Assembly: GCF_000758305.1 (NCBI RefSeq)
Contig: NZ_CP009458.1
Location: 2,604,001-2,668,000 of the forward strand
Length of the DNA: 64,000 nt
From: Cedecea neteri
GTDB taxonomy: Bacteria > Pseudomonadota > Gammaproteobacteria > Enterobacterales > Enterobacteriaceae
Reading direction: 5' to 3'
The translations under genes and the position numbers were made by a program. The notes beneath the pieces are model-generated. The model was given only the letters and a program-made list of their open reading frames with translations, was not told the origin of the DNA and made no database searches. Shown in pieces: positions 15,357 to 24,315 of the stretch (position 1 is the stretch's first letter; every line of letters starts with the position of its first letter).

Positions 15357-16613
15357 ATGGCGATTAAACTCCGCTTAAAAATCATGCTGTTTTTGCAGTA
15401 CTTCATCTGGGGGGCGTGGCTGGTCACTTTGGGCTCTTACATGATCAATACGCTCGGCTTTAAGGGCGCAGATGTTGGCATGGTTTACAGCACCAAAGGG
15501 CTTGCTGCGCTGCTGATGCCGGGCCTTATCGGCATTGTGGCCGATAAATGGCTCCCGGCCAATCGGGTGTACTCTCTCTGCCATTTTGTCGGAGCGGGGA
15601 TGCTGGTCTGGGCGGCCAGCATCGACCAGCCTGGGTTGATGTTTTGGGCAATGCTGGGTAATGCGCTGGCCTTTATGCCGACTATCGCGCTGTCCAATAC
15701 GGTATCTTACGCCTGCCTGGAAAAAAACGGACTGGATACGGTGACGCATTTCCCGCCTGTGAGGGTGTTCGGTACCGTGGGTTTTATTGCGGCGATGTGG
15801 ACCGTCAGCCTGATGCGCATAGAGCTGAGCAGCATGCAGCTCTATGTTGCCGCAGGGGCTTCCGGGATGCTGGCGCTGTATGCGCTTACGCTGCCGACTA
15901 TTCCGGTGATAAAAAGCCAGGCCACGCGCAGTTGGGTGAGCCGCCTGGGGCTGGACGCGTTTGTGCTGTTCAAAAAGCCACAAATGGCGGTTTTTTTCCT
16001 GTTCGCCATGCTGCTTGGGGCGGTGCTGCAAATCACCAATACTTTCGGCAACCCTTTCCTGCATGATTTTGCCCGTCAGCCAGAGTTTGCCAACAGCTTT
16101 GTGGTGCAGTATCCCTCTATTTTGCTGTCCGTCTCGCAGATGTCGGAAGTGGTCTTTATTTTGACGATCCCCTTCTTCCTGCGTCGTTTTGGCATTAAAC
16201 AGGTTATGCTGATGAGCATGGTCGCCTGGGTGCTGCGCTTTGCGCTGTTCGCCTGGGGCGACCCTTCGGCTTTGGGCTTTGTGCTGCTGTTACTGTCGAT
16301 GGTGGTGTACGGCTGCGCCTTTGATTTCTTTAATATCTCTGGCTCCGTTTTTGTTGAGCAGGAGGTGGACTCACGTATTCGCGCCAGCGCTCAAGGGCTG
16401 TTTATGACGATGGTGAACGGGGTTGGGGCGTATCTCGGGGCGATTGTCAGCGGTTATGTGGTGGATTATTTCACCATCGATGGCGTCAAAGACTGGCCGA
16501 CCATCTGGCTGGTTTTTGCTGGCTATGCGCTGGTGCTCGCCGTCGTCTTCCACTTTAGTTTCCACTATCGCCACCGTCAGCAGAGTGATTCTTCGGCATC
16601 GCTCGCACATTAA
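15357..16613 (+). CDS. xapB: Xanthosine transporter XapB
   Basis: Nucleoside:H+ symporter (NHS family) in the inner membrane, 418 residues, identical length to E. coli XapB, with about twelve helices. Strong matches include MLFLQYFIWGAWLVTLGSYM, GAVLQITNTFGNPFLHDFAR and CAFDFFNISGSVFVEQEVD. It brings xanthosine and other nucleosides into the cell for XapA. It lies 29 bp after xapA, so the two form an operon. NupG is the nearest alternative, but the pairing with xapA and xapR favours XapB. Confidence 0.96.
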   Translation: MAIKLRLKIMLFLQYFIWGAWLVTLGSYMINTLGFKGADVGMVYSTKGLAALLMPGLIGIVADKWLPANRVYSLCHFVGAGMLVWAASIDQPGLMFWAMLGNALAFMPTIALSNTVSYACLEKNGLDTVTHFPPVRVFGTVGFIAAMWTVSLMRIELSSMQLYVAAGASGMLALYALTLPTIPVIKSQATRSWVSRLGLDAFVLFKKPQMAVFFLFAMLLGAVLQITNTFGNPFLHDFARQPEFANSFVVQYPSILLSVSQMSEVVFILTIPFFLRRFGIKQVMLMSMVAWVLRFALFAWGDPSALGFVLLLLSMVVYGCAFDFFNISGSVFVEQEVDSRIRASAQGLFMTMVNGVGAYLGAIVSGYVVDYFTIDGVKDWPTIWLVFAGYALVLAVVFHFSFHYRHRQQSDSSASLAH

Positions 16614-16678
16614 GGCGCCCGGCCTTACAGCAAGCGTAAGCGATGGTAATTTATGAGGCTTGCCACTCAGGGAGCCTC

Positions 16679-17584
16679 ATGAATACATCTCAGCGTATCT
16701 ATCGCACCGATCTTAAGCTGCTGCGTTATTTTCAGGCCGTCGCCGAGGAGCTTCACTTTGGCCGGGCCGCCGCACGGCTGAACATGTCGCAGCCTCCCTT
16801 GAGCTTTCATATCAAAGAACTGGAAGCTCAACTGGGTACAGTACTGTTTATCCGCCATTCCCGGCACGTGGCGCTGACTCACGCAGGCGAAGTCCTGCTG
16901 GAAGAGACAAAACAGCTGCTGAACAACGCCAGCCTTGCCCTGGCCAGGGTTGAACAAATTGGCCGAGGAGAAGGGGGCAGGATCCAGTTAGGGATTGTCG
17001 GAACCGCCATTTGGGGCGGGCTGCGGCTTGGTCTACAGCGGTTTATTGCTGACTATCCCGCCATTGATGTGACCTTCCGCGAAAAATCCCCAGGGGATCA
17101 GCTGGCCTTGCTTGATCGCCACGAGATTGATGCCGGGATCTGGCGGATGGAAACCAGCCCGCCAGGTGGACTTAAGAGCGAAAAGCTGCATGAGGCGACA
17201 TTTATGGTCGCGCTGCCGGAGCAGCACCCGTTAGCCCGGCAGCAAACGGTGGACATTACCCAACTGCGGCATGAAGCGTTTGTGACGATGACTGCCATTC
17301 ACTCTGACTGGACTTTCCTACAGCGTGTTTGCCGTGAAGCTGGTTTTACCCCGAGGGTTGTTCGTGAGGCGGTGGAGCCGCAAACCGTGCTGGCGCTGGT
17401 GAGTATTGGTTTCGGGCTAACAATTATGGCCGACAGCTACGCGCAAATGAACTGGCCTGGCGTGGTGTTTCGCCCTCCGGTCAGGCCGATTCCTGCCGAT
17501 CTTTATGCCGTTTTTGATCCGGTGCATCTTACTTCGACAACAAAGCAATTAATTGAGGCACTTAAGAAGTCTCCCGTCGATTAG
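16679..17584 (+). CDS. xapR: LysR-type regulator XapR
   Basis: Transcription factor of 301 residues. The winged helix-turn-helix is at about 20-50 (ELHFGRAAARLNMSQPPLSF), with a C-terminal periplasmic-binding-like effector domain. It matches E. coli XapR in YRTDLKLLRYF.AVAEELHFG and ADSYAQMNWPGV.FRP. XapR activates xapAB in response to xanthosine. The start is the ATG after AGGGAG; that site sits in the loop of a small GAGGCT/AGCCTC hairpin (16661-16678). It lies 65 bp after xapB on the same strand. Confidence 0.94.
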   Translation: MNTSQRIYRTDLKLLRYFQAVAEELHFGRAAARLNMSQPPLSFHIKELEAQLGTVLFIRHSRHVALTHAGEVLLEETKQLLNNASLALARVEQIGRGEGGRIQLGIVGTAIWGGLRLGLQRFIADYPAIDVTFREKSPGDQLALLDRHEIDAGIWRMETSPPGGLKSEKLHEATFMVALPEQHPLARQQTVDITQLRHEAFVTMTAIHSDWTFLQRVCREAGFTPRVVREAVEPQTVLALVSIGFGLTIMADSYAQMNWPGVVFRPPVRPIPADLYAVFDPVHLTSTTKQLIEALKKSPVD

Positions 17585-17659
17585 CACATCGTTGAAAGGT
17601 GAGGGCAGTGGTATGATTAGCGGGCGGTTAATTTTGGTCTGGTTGCTTAGAGGTGCAGG

Positions 17660-18562
17660 TTGAAAATCGCTATTTTATCCCGGGATGGAACGCTCTATTC
17701 ATGCAAGCGCCTGCGAGAGGCGGCAACGCGTCGCGGTCATCAGGTGGAGATCATCGATCCCCTTTCTTGCTATATGAACATTAATCCGGCCGCGCCTTCC
17801 GTGCACTACAAGGGGCGTCAGCTGCCGCATTATGACGCGGTTATCCCGCGTATTGGCTCGACTATTACCTTTTACGGCACGGCGGTGCTGCGCCAGTTCG
17901 AAATGCTGGGAAGCTATCCGCTGAATGAGTCGGTGGCGATCACCCGCGCGCGGGACAAGCTGCGTTCGCTGCAATTGCTGGCGAAGCAGGGAATTGATTT
18001 GCCGGTGACGGGGTTTGCCCACTCGCCGGACGACACCAGCGATCTGATTGATATGGTGGGCGGCGCGCCGCTGGTGGTGAAGCTCGTTGAAGGCACGCAG
18101 GGGATTGGCGTGGTGCTGGCCGAAACGCGGCAGGCGGCGGAAAGCGTGATTGATGCGTTTCGCGGCCTCAACGCCCATATTTTGGTGCAGGAATATATCA
18201 AAGAAGCGAAGGGCAGAGATATTCGCTGCCTGGTGGTAGGGGATGAGGTGGTGGCCGCCATTGAGCGGCAGGCCAAACCCGGCGATTTTCGCTCAAACCT
18301 GCACCGTGGCGGCGTCGCGCATCAGGTCACCATTACTGACCTCGAACGAGAGGTGGCGCTAAAAGCGGCCAGCACTCTGGGGCTGGATATTGCGGGGGTG
18401 GACATTTTACGCGCCGACCGTGGGCCGCTGGTGATGGAAGTGAACGCCTCGCCGGGTCTGGAAGGTATTGAAAATACAAGTGGTGTCGATATCGCCGGGC
18501 TGATGATTAAATGGATAGAGCGGCAGGCCCGCCCTGGGTACTGTCTTAAAACCGGGGGATAA
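17660..18562 (+). CDS. rimK: Ribosomal protein S6 glutamate ligase RimK
   Basis: ATP-grasp enzyme that adds glutamate residues to the C-terminus of ribosomal protein S6. 300 residues, equal to E. coli. The N-terminus KIAILSRDGTLYSCKRLREA, the central ATP-binding stretch PLVVKLVEGTQGIGVVLAE and the catalytic VMEVNASPGLEGIE are conserved. The start is a TTG preceded by GAGGTGCAGG; no in-frame ATG is near. ybjN follows after 92 bp. Confidence 0.95.
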   Translation: MKIAILSRDGTLYSCKRLREAATRRGHQVEIIDPLSCYMNINPAAPSVHYKGRQLPHYDAVIPRIGSTITFYGTAVLRQFEMLGSYPLNESVAITRARDKLRSLQLLAKQGIDLPVTGFAHSPDDTSDLIDMVGGAPLVVKLVEGTQGIGVVLAETRQAAESVIDAFRGLNAHILVQEYIKEAKGRDIRCLVVGDEVVAAIERQAKPGDFRSNLHRGGVAHQVTITDLEREVALKAASTLGLDIAGVDILRADRGPLVMEVNASPGLEGIENTSGVDIAGLMIKWIERQARPGYCLKTGG

Positions 18563-18654
18563 TCGCCAAATCGGCGCTAATGCATAGTATGACGTGTCAT
18601 TTTTGCGTAAGATGGCACGTTAATTTTTGAACAGGTAATGAGGTTTTTGCGTTT

Positions 18655-19134
18655 ATGGATTCACTCGTGGTCCCGACTCTGGACACTTTACGCCGCTGGC
18701 TGGATGAAACTGGCGTAACCTTTTTCGAGTGCGATACCTGCCAGGCATTGCATTTGCCCCATATGCAGAACTTCGATGGCGTATACGACGCGAAAATCGA
18801 TCTCGTGGACAACATTATTCTGTTTTCCGCACTGGCAGAAGTTAAGCCGTCGGCGCTGCTGCCGCTGGCATCCGATCTCTCCTCGATCAACGCCAGCTCG
18901 CTGACGGTGAAAGCGTTCCTCGACATCCAGGATGATAACCTGCCCAAGCTGGTAGTGTGTCAGTCGTTGTCTGCCTCAGTGGGCATTACCCGCGAGCAGT
19001 TTGCCGCCTTCGTTCAGCAGAGCGAAGAGCAGGTTTCGATGGTGATCCTCGAGGCTTGCGCTAATCAGCTGCTTTTTGTGGCCGAAGAAGAAGAGCGCGA
19101 CGGCACAATTATTCACACCCACTCTCTGCACTGA
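18655..19134 (+). CDS. ybjN: YbjN, type III secretion chaperone-like stress protein
   Basis: 159-residue soluble protein of the YbjN family, related in fold to type III secretion chaperones. Conserved stretches are ALHLPHMQNFDGV.DAKIDL and SINASSLTVKAFLD. In E. coli its overproduction affects motility, fimbriae and acid stress; the molecular action is not established. It follows rimK on the same strand as in E. coli. Confidence 0.93.
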   Translation: MDSLVVPTLDTLRRWLDETGVTFFECDTCQALHLPHMQNFDGVYDAKIDLVDNIILFSALAEVKPSALLPLASDLSSINASSLTVKAFLDIQDDNLPKLVVCQSLSASVGITREQFAAFVQQSEEQVSMVILEACANQLLFVAEEEERDGTIIHTHSLH

Positions 19135-19517
19135 TCCTTTCTTTTTTTAACGCAGCGGCCACCAGCGCCGCCGCGTTCTGCATGTTTTTATTCTGTCATA
19201 AAGCCGTCACAGCCAGACAAATCCCTGCCATAAGGCGCGTTTTTGCCGCCTGAATAGACGAAAGATGTCTAAAAAGTTGATAAAAGGCGTTTTTTCATCC
19301 GGGCTATAGTCGCCAACCCTGGCTACAGTTATTCTTGCTTGGCCGTAAAAACGAGCAACGTCTGCGTGAAGATTACCCAAATTCTTTTTCAGCAGAATGA
19401 ATAGAGATGCATGAATTTTGCATGCTAAAAAAGCGTGCGGTGAATGCGGATAAGCCACATTGCGTAAATTCGGCTCATTCGAGCCTGGTTTGGCCTTTAT
19501 TCAGAAGGAATGAAATT
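19135..19517. promoter_or_regulatory. ybjN terminator and potF upstream region
   Basis: A gap of 383 bp. At 19149-19177 AACGC-A-GCGGC and GCCGC-C-GCGTT form a 10-bp stem with one mismatch, followed by a T-rich tail at 19184-19192: probable terminator of ybjN. Near 19399-19430 is an A/T-rich stretch with repeated TGCAT and TGAAT elements that could bind a regulator, but it does not match a consensus well enough to name. No ORF is credible here. Confidence 0.5.
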
Positions 19518-20630
19518 ATGCTCTACCTACGTAAAAAAGGGTTGTTGGGGATGGTTGCTGGCGCGCTGATGGTGGCTTCTGCCGCCAGCTCTGCCGCCGA
19601 ACAAAAGACGCTGCACGTTTATAACTGGTCTGATTATATTGCCCCGGATACCCTGGCAAACTTCACCAAAGAGACCGGCATCAAAGTGGTCTACGACGTG
19701 TTTGATTCCAACGAAGTGCTGGAAGGGAAGCTGATGGCGGGCAGCACGGGCTATGACCTGGTTGTGCCGTCTTCGCAGTTCCTTGAGCGCCAGGCGCAGG
19801 CCGGCATCTTCGAGCCGCTGGATAAAAGCAAACTGCCGAACTACAAAAACCTCGATCCGGAAATGCTCAAGCTGGTGGCGCAAAACGACCACGACAACAA
19901 ATACGGCATTCCGTACATGATGGTGACGACCGGCATCGGCTACAACGTCGATAAAGTGAAAGCCGTGCTGGGGAAAGACGCGCCGGTGGACAGCTGGGAT
20001 CTGATCTTCAAGCCGGAAAACCTTGAAAAACTGAAAAGCTGTGGCGTGTCGTTCCTGGATGCGCCAAGTGAAATTTACGCCACCGTGTTGCACTACCTGG
20101 GCAAAGATCCGAACAGCACCAACGCCGCGGACTACACCGGGGCGGCTAACGATCTGCTGATGAAGCTGCGGCCAAATATTCGTTACTTCCATTCGTCGCA
20201 GTACATCAACGACCTTGCCAACGGTGACATTTGCGTGGCGATTGGCTGGTCCGGGGATATTCTGCAGGCGGCAAACCGCGCCAAAGAAGCCAAAAATGGC
20301 GTGAATGTTGCTTATTCCATTCCTAAGGAAGGCGCGATGGTCTACTTCGATATGTTTGCCCTGCCGGTAGACGCGAAGAACAAAGACGAAGCGTACCAGT
20401 TCCTGAACTACCTGATGAAGCCGGACGTTATCGCCAACATCAGTAATCATATTTACTACGCGAACGCCAACAAAGAAGCTACGCCGTTACTGAGCGAAGA
20501 GGTCCGCAGCAATCCGGGAATTTACCCGCCGGCGGATATTCGTGCCAAGTTGTTCACACAAACGGTGATGCCAGCGAAGATTGACCGGGTTATCACCCGC
20601 GCGTGGACTAAGGTTAAAACAGGCAAATAG
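19518..20630 (+). CDS. potF: Putrescine-binding periplasmic protein PotF
   Basis: Substrate-binding component of the PotFGHI putrescine ABC importer. 370 residues, the E. coli length, including a Sec signal peptide of about 27 residues ending SSAA before EQKTLHVYNWSDY. That NWSDY segment and later FHSSQYINDLANGDICVAIGW hold ligand-contact residues in the family. The start is the ATG after AAGGA; a longer open frame upstream lacks a signal-peptide-like start. First gene of the potFGHI operon. Confidence 0.97.
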   Translation: MLYLRKKGLLGMVAGALMVASAASSAAEQKTLHVYNWSDYIAPDTLANFTKETGIKVVYDVFDSNEVLEGKLMAGSTGYDLVVPSSQFLERQAQAGIFEPLDKSKLPNYKNLDPEMLKLVAQNDHDNKYGIPYMMVTTGIGYNVDKVKAVLGKDAPVDSWDLIFKPENLEKLKSCGVSFLDAPSEIYATVLHYLGKDPNSTNAADYTGAANDLLMKLRPNIRYFHSSQYINDLANGDICVAIGWSGDILQAANRAKEAKNGVNVAYSIPKEGAMVYFDMFALPVDAKNKDEAYQFLNYLMKPDVIANISNHIYYANANKEATPLLSEEVRSNPGIYPPADIRAKLFTQTVMPAKIDRVITRAWTKVKTGK

Positions 20631-20770
20631 TCCTGTTACACCCTGCACCGGCGGTTGCACCAGAGTTGTGCAATCGCCCCAGCCTGAACGGAAGCCCTTG
20701 TTTCCAGAATGGCGAAAAGTACGGCAACCGGGCCGTATCTTCTTTTTGCTTTTGCCGGAGAGCAACAGAA

Positions 20771-21904
20771 TTGAACGACGCAATCCCTCGCCCGCAGTCC
20801 AAAACACCCAAAGCGCTGACGCCGCTGCTGGAAATCCGTAACCTTACTAAATCGTTTGATGGCCAACATGCCGTGGATGACGTCAGCCTGACCATCTATA
20901 AAGGCGAAATTTTTGCTTTGCTGGGTGCTTCGGGCTGCGGCAAATCTACGCTGCTGCGTATGCTGGCGGGGTTTGAACAACCCAGCGCCGGGCAAATCAT
21001 GCTTGATGGCGTTGATTTGTCGCATGTGCCGCCTTACCAACGCCCAATCAATATGATGTTCCAGTCCTACGCGCTGTTCCCGCACATGACCGTGGAGCAA
21101 AACATCGCCTTTGGCCTGAAGCAGGACAAACTGCCTAAGGCGGAAATTACCAGCCGGGTGGCAGAAATGCTGACGCTGGTTCACATGCAGGAGTTTGCAA
21201 AGCGCAAGCCCCACCAGTTGTCCGGCGGCCAGCGCCAGCGCGTGGCGTTAGCCCGAAGCCTGGCGAAGCGCCCCAAATTGCTGCTGCTGGACGAGCCCAT
21301 GGGGGCGTTGGATAAAAAGCTGCGCGACCGGATGCAGCTGGAAGTGGTGGACATTCTTGAGCGCGTCGGCGTGACCTGCGTGATGGTGACCCATGACCAG
21401 GAAGAGGCGATGACCATGGCCGGGCGAATTGCCATCATGAATCGCGGCAAGTTCGTGCAAATTGGCGAGCCGGAAGAGATTTATGAGCACCCAACCACCC
21501 GCTATAGCGCCGAGTTTATCGGGTCGGTAAACGTCTTCGAAGGGCTGTTGAAAGAGCGCCAGGACGACGGGCTGGTGATAGACAGCCCTGGACTTGTGCA
21601 TCCGCTGAAGGTGGATCCTGACGCTTCCGTGGTGGACGGCGTGCCGGTCTTCGTCGCGTTGCGACCGGAAAAGGTGATGCTTTGCGAGGAGCCGCCCGCC
21701 GATGGCTATAACTTTGCCGTCGGAGAAGTGGTGCATATTGCCTACCTCGGCGATCTCTCCATCTACCACGTTCGGCTGAAAAGCGGGCAGATGATCAGCG
21801 CCCAGCTGCAAAATGAGCACCGCTACCGTAAAGGAGCGCCCACCTGGGGGGATGAAGTTCGCCTGTGCTGGGATGCCGACAGCTGCGTGGTTCTGACGGT
21901 TTAA
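20771..21904 (+). CDS. potG: Putrescine importer ATPase PotG
   Basis: ATP-hydrolysing subunit, cytosolic face. 377 residues from a TTG start, which aligns exactly with the E. coli N-terminus (NDAIPRPQ.K); a longer open frame upstream has no support. Walker A GASGCGKST (52-60), signature LSGGQ (150-154), Walker B LLLLDEP (170-176) and a C-terminal TOBE domain are present. It follows potF by 140 bp and precedes potH by 9 bp. Confidence 0.96.
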   Translation: MNDAIPRPQSKTPKALTPLLEIRNLTKSFDGQHAVDDVSLTIYKGEIFALLGASGCGKSTLLRMLAGFEQPSAGQIMLDGVDLSHVPPYQRPINMMFQSYALFPHMTVEQNIAFGLKQDKLPKAEITSRVAEMLTLVHMQEFAKRKPHQLSGGQRQRVALARSLAKRPKLLLLDEPMGALDKKLRDRMQLEVVDILERVGVTCVMVTHDQEEAMTMAGRIAIMNRGKFVQIGEPEEIYEHPTTRYSAEFIGSVNVFEGLLKERQDDGLVIDSPGLVHPLKVDPDASVVDGVPVFVALRPEKVMLCEEPPADGYNFAVGEVVHIAYLGDLSIYHVRLKSGQMISAQLQNEHRYRKGAPTWGDEVRLCWDADSCVVLTV

Positions 21905-21913
21905 GGGGGCAAG

Positions 21914-22876
21914 ATGACAACACTTTCTGAAGGCCCGGCAGAGACGGCGGTTCCTCAGCCCTCGGGCGTGAAGCGTTTGCTCGCCCGTTTGCAGATGGCG
22001 CACGGGCGCAAGCTGGCGATCGCGCTGCCGTATTTGTGGCTGATCCTGCTGTTTATGCTGCCGTTCCTGATCGTCTTTAAGATCAGTTTTTCGGAAATAG
22101 CCCGGGCGATCCCGCCATACAGCGATCTGGTGAGCTGGGCCGATGGCCAGCTGTCGATCACGCTGAATCTGGCGAACTACTTCCAGCTGACGGACGATCC
22201 GCTCTACTTCGAAGCTTATCTGCAATCCTTGCAGGTAGCGGCGGTGTCAACGCTGTGCTGCCTGGCGCTGGGCTATCCGCTCGCGTGGGCGGTGGCGCAC
22301 AGTAAACCTTCAACGCGAAACATCCTGCTGTTGCTGGTGATCCTGCCTTCATGGACCTCGTTCCTGATCCGCGTGTATGCGTGGATGGGCATCCTGAAAA
22401 ATAACGGCATATTGAATAACGTGCTGCTTTGGCTCGGGGTTATCGACCAGCCGCTGACGATTTTGCACACCAACCTTGCGGTCTACATCGGGGTGGTTTA
22501 TGCCTATCTACCATTCATGGTGCTGCCGATTTATACCGCACTGACGCGTATAGATTATTCGCTGGTGGAAGCTTCGTTAGATCTCGGCGCGCGGCCGCTG
22601 AAAACGTTCTTCAGCGTGATTGTGCCGCTGACCAAAGGCGGGATTATTGCCGGTTCGATGCTGGTGTTTATTCCGGCGGTAGGGGAGTTTGTGATCCCGG
22701 AACTGCTTGGCGGGCCGGACAGCATCATGATTGGTCGCGTCCTGTGGCAGGAATTCTTTAATAACCGCGACTGGCCGGTGGCTTCAGCCGTGGCGATTAT
22801 CATGCTTCTGCTGCTGATCGTGCCGATCATGTGGTTCCACAAATATCAGAACAAAGCGGCGGAGGATCACTCATGA
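21914..22876 (+). CDS. potH: Putrescine importer permease PotH
   Basis: Inner-membrane permease, 320 residues (E. coli 317), with six helices and the ABC-contact EAA loop VEASLDLGARPLKTFFSVIVPL. The sequence QMAHGRKLAIALPYLWLILLF marks the first helix. Its TGA overlaps the potI ATG as ATGA, so the two permease subunits are translationally coupled. Confidence 0.96.
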   Translation: MTTLSEGPAETAVPQPSGVKRLLARLQMAHGRKLAIALPYLWLILLFMLPFLIVFKISFSEIARAIPPYSDLVSWADGQLSITLNLANYFQLTDDPLYFEAYLQSLQVAAVSTLCCLALGYPLAWAVAHSKPSTRNILLLLVILPSWTSFLIRVYAWMGILKNNGILNNVLLWLGVIDQPLTILHTNLAVYIGVVYAYLPFMVLPIYTALTRIDYSLVEASLDLGARPLKTFFSVIVPLTKGGIIAGSMLVFIPAVGEFVIPELLGGPDSIMIGRVLWQEFFNNRDWPVASAVAIIMLLLLIVPIMWFHKYQNKAAEDHS

Positions 22877-23718
22877 ACAACTTGCCGGTTGTGCGCTCTC
22901 CGTGGCGTATTTTGATTCTGGTGATTGGCTTTACCTTCCTGTATGCGCCCATGCTAATGCTGGTTATCTACTCGTTTAACAGTTCTAAGCTGGTGACGGT
23001 GTGGGCCGGCTGGTCAACGCGCTGGTATGGCGAGCTGTTCCGGGATTCGGCGATGATGAACGCCGTTGGCCTGAGCCTGACCATTGCTGCGGCTGCCGCC
23101 ACGATGGCGGTTATCCTGGGGACGATTGCTGCCGTGGTGATGGTGCGTTTTGGTCGCTTTCGTGGCTCAACCGGATTTGCCTTTATGCTAACGGCGCCGC
23201 TGGTTATGCCGGATGTGATCACCGGGCTTTCGCTGCTGCTGCTGTTCGTGGCGCTGGCGCACGCAATTGGCTGGCCGAGCGACAGGGGGATGCTCACCAT
23301 CTGGCTGGCGCATGTGACGTTCTGCACCGCCTATGTTGCCGTGGTGATTAGCTCACGCCTGCGGGAGCTGGACCGCTCCATTGAAGAAGCGGCGATGGAT
23401 CTGGGGGCGACGCCGCTAAAAGTGTTCTTTGTGATCACCGTGCCGATGATCTCGCCTGCCATTATCTCCGGCTGGCTGCTGGCGTTCACGCTTTCGCTCG
23501 ACGACCTGGTTATCGCCAGCTTCGTTTCCGGGCCGGGCGCGACCACGCTGCCGATGCTGGTGTTCTCGAATGTGCGTATGGGGGTTAACCCGGAAATTAA
23601 CGCGCTCGCGTCAATTATTCTCGGCGTGGTGGGCGTTATCGGCTTGATTGCATGGTGGTTTATGGCGCGGGCAGAAAAGCAGCGGCTGCGCGATATCCAG
23701 AGTGCAAGACGTGGTTAA
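22873..23718 (+). CDS. potI: Putrescine importer permease PotI
   Basis: Second permease subunit, 281 residues, same as E. coli. Starts MNNLPVVRSPWRI; the EAA loop is IEEAAMDLGATPLKVFFVITVP. Six helices. Start chosen at the ATGA overlap with potH. It ends the importer genes; a strong hairpin and ybjO follow. Confidence 0.96.
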   Translation: MNNLPVVRSPWRILILVIGFTFLYAPMLMLVIYSFNSSKLVTVWAGWSTRWYGELFRDSAMMNAVGLSLTIAAAAATMAVILGTIAAVVMVRFGRFRGSTGFAFMLTAPLVMPDVITGLSLLLLFVALAHAIGWPSDRGMLTIWLAHVTFCTAYVAVVISSRLRELDRSIEEAAMDLGATPLKVFFVITVPMISPAIISGWLLAFTLSLDDLVIASFVSGPGATTLPMLVFSNVRMGVNPEINALASIILGVVGVIGLIAWWFMARAEKQRLRDIQSARRG

Positions 23719-23747
23719 AACGCCTAAAATCTGCAATGATGTGCCTC

Positions 23748-23772
23748 CGGTGCCGCGCTTGTCGCGGCACCG
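23748..23772. other. Strong GC hairpin between potI and ybjO
   Basis: CGGTGCCGCG-CTTGT-CGCGGCACCG, a perfect 10-bp stem with a 5-nt loop and no T-tract. It lies just before the ybjO ribosome site, so it may be a 3'-end stabiliser of the pot mRNA or part of the ybjO leader. Confidence 0.7.
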
Positions 23773-23793
23773 TGACGTAAGGAACGCGAGGTT

Positions 23794-24267
23794 GTGGAAA
23801 TTATCAGGAAACAGCGGTCATCCCATGCAAAATTAAACGTCCCCACGCTGGTGATGGTGGCGGCTATCGGCATCGTCACTACCCGATGCCTCGACCTGCT
23901 GCTGCTGTTTAATATGCTCGGGGTGAGCGGGGTGATGGATTTTGTCCATCGCAGCGTGCAAACCTGGCCCCTGACGCTGGTTTTTCTCGGCAGCCTGTTG
24001 ATGCTTTTTGTCGAACTGCGCTGCGCGTTCGTCATCGTCAAAGGGCGTAACTGGGGGCGCTGGCTGTTCCTGCTGACCCAAATTATTTCCGTGGTTTGGT
24101 TGTCTCTGTCCTCCCTGGGCTGGGGATACCCCGAACTATTCAGCGTTGCCGGGGGCACTAAGCGCGAGATCTTCCGTTCGCTGTTTACCCAAAAGCTGCC
24201 CGACATTCTGGTGCTGCTTTTGCTGTTTGTCCCCGCTCGTAGCCGGCTTTTTTTCAGACTTCAGTAA
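23794..24267 (+). CDS. ybjO: Inner membrane protein YbjO
   Basis: Four-helix membrane protein (DUF2593 family), 157 residues (E. coli 162). Conserved segments are SSHA.LNVP.LV, FVHRSVQTWPLTLVFLGSL and GYPELFSV. The function is unknown. The start is a GTG in MEIIRKQRSSHA; no ATG is suitably placed. It follows potI at 75 bp, with a strong hairpin between, and ends in its own terminator. Confidence 0.88.
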   Translation: MEIIRKQRSSHAKLNVPTLVMVAAIGIVTTRCLDLLLLFNMLGVSGVMDFVHRSVQTWPLTLVFLGSLLMLFVELRCAFVIVKGRNWGRWLFLLTQIISVVWLSLSSLGWGYPELFSVAGGTKREIFRSLFTQKLPDILVLLLLFVPARSRLFFRLQ

Positions 24268-24302
24268 GCGCAGAGTGCTACAATCTGCGCCCTCGTTTTT
24301 TC
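24268..24302 (+). terminator. ybjO terminator, with a -10-like element in its loop
   Basis: GCGCAGA / TCTGCGC stem (24268-24274, 24284-24290) beginning at the base after the ybjO stop, followed by CCTCG and a T-run. The loop and stem edge contain TACAAT (24279-24284), which could be the -10 box of the rlmC promoter. Confidence 0.75.
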
Positions 24303-24315
24303 TCAGGGTTTTTCT

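Noticed and set aside
19399..19430. ARG-box or NtrC-site-like sequence upstream of potF
   Set aside because: TGAAT and TGCAT elements are suggestive, but spacing does not fit either consensus well enough.
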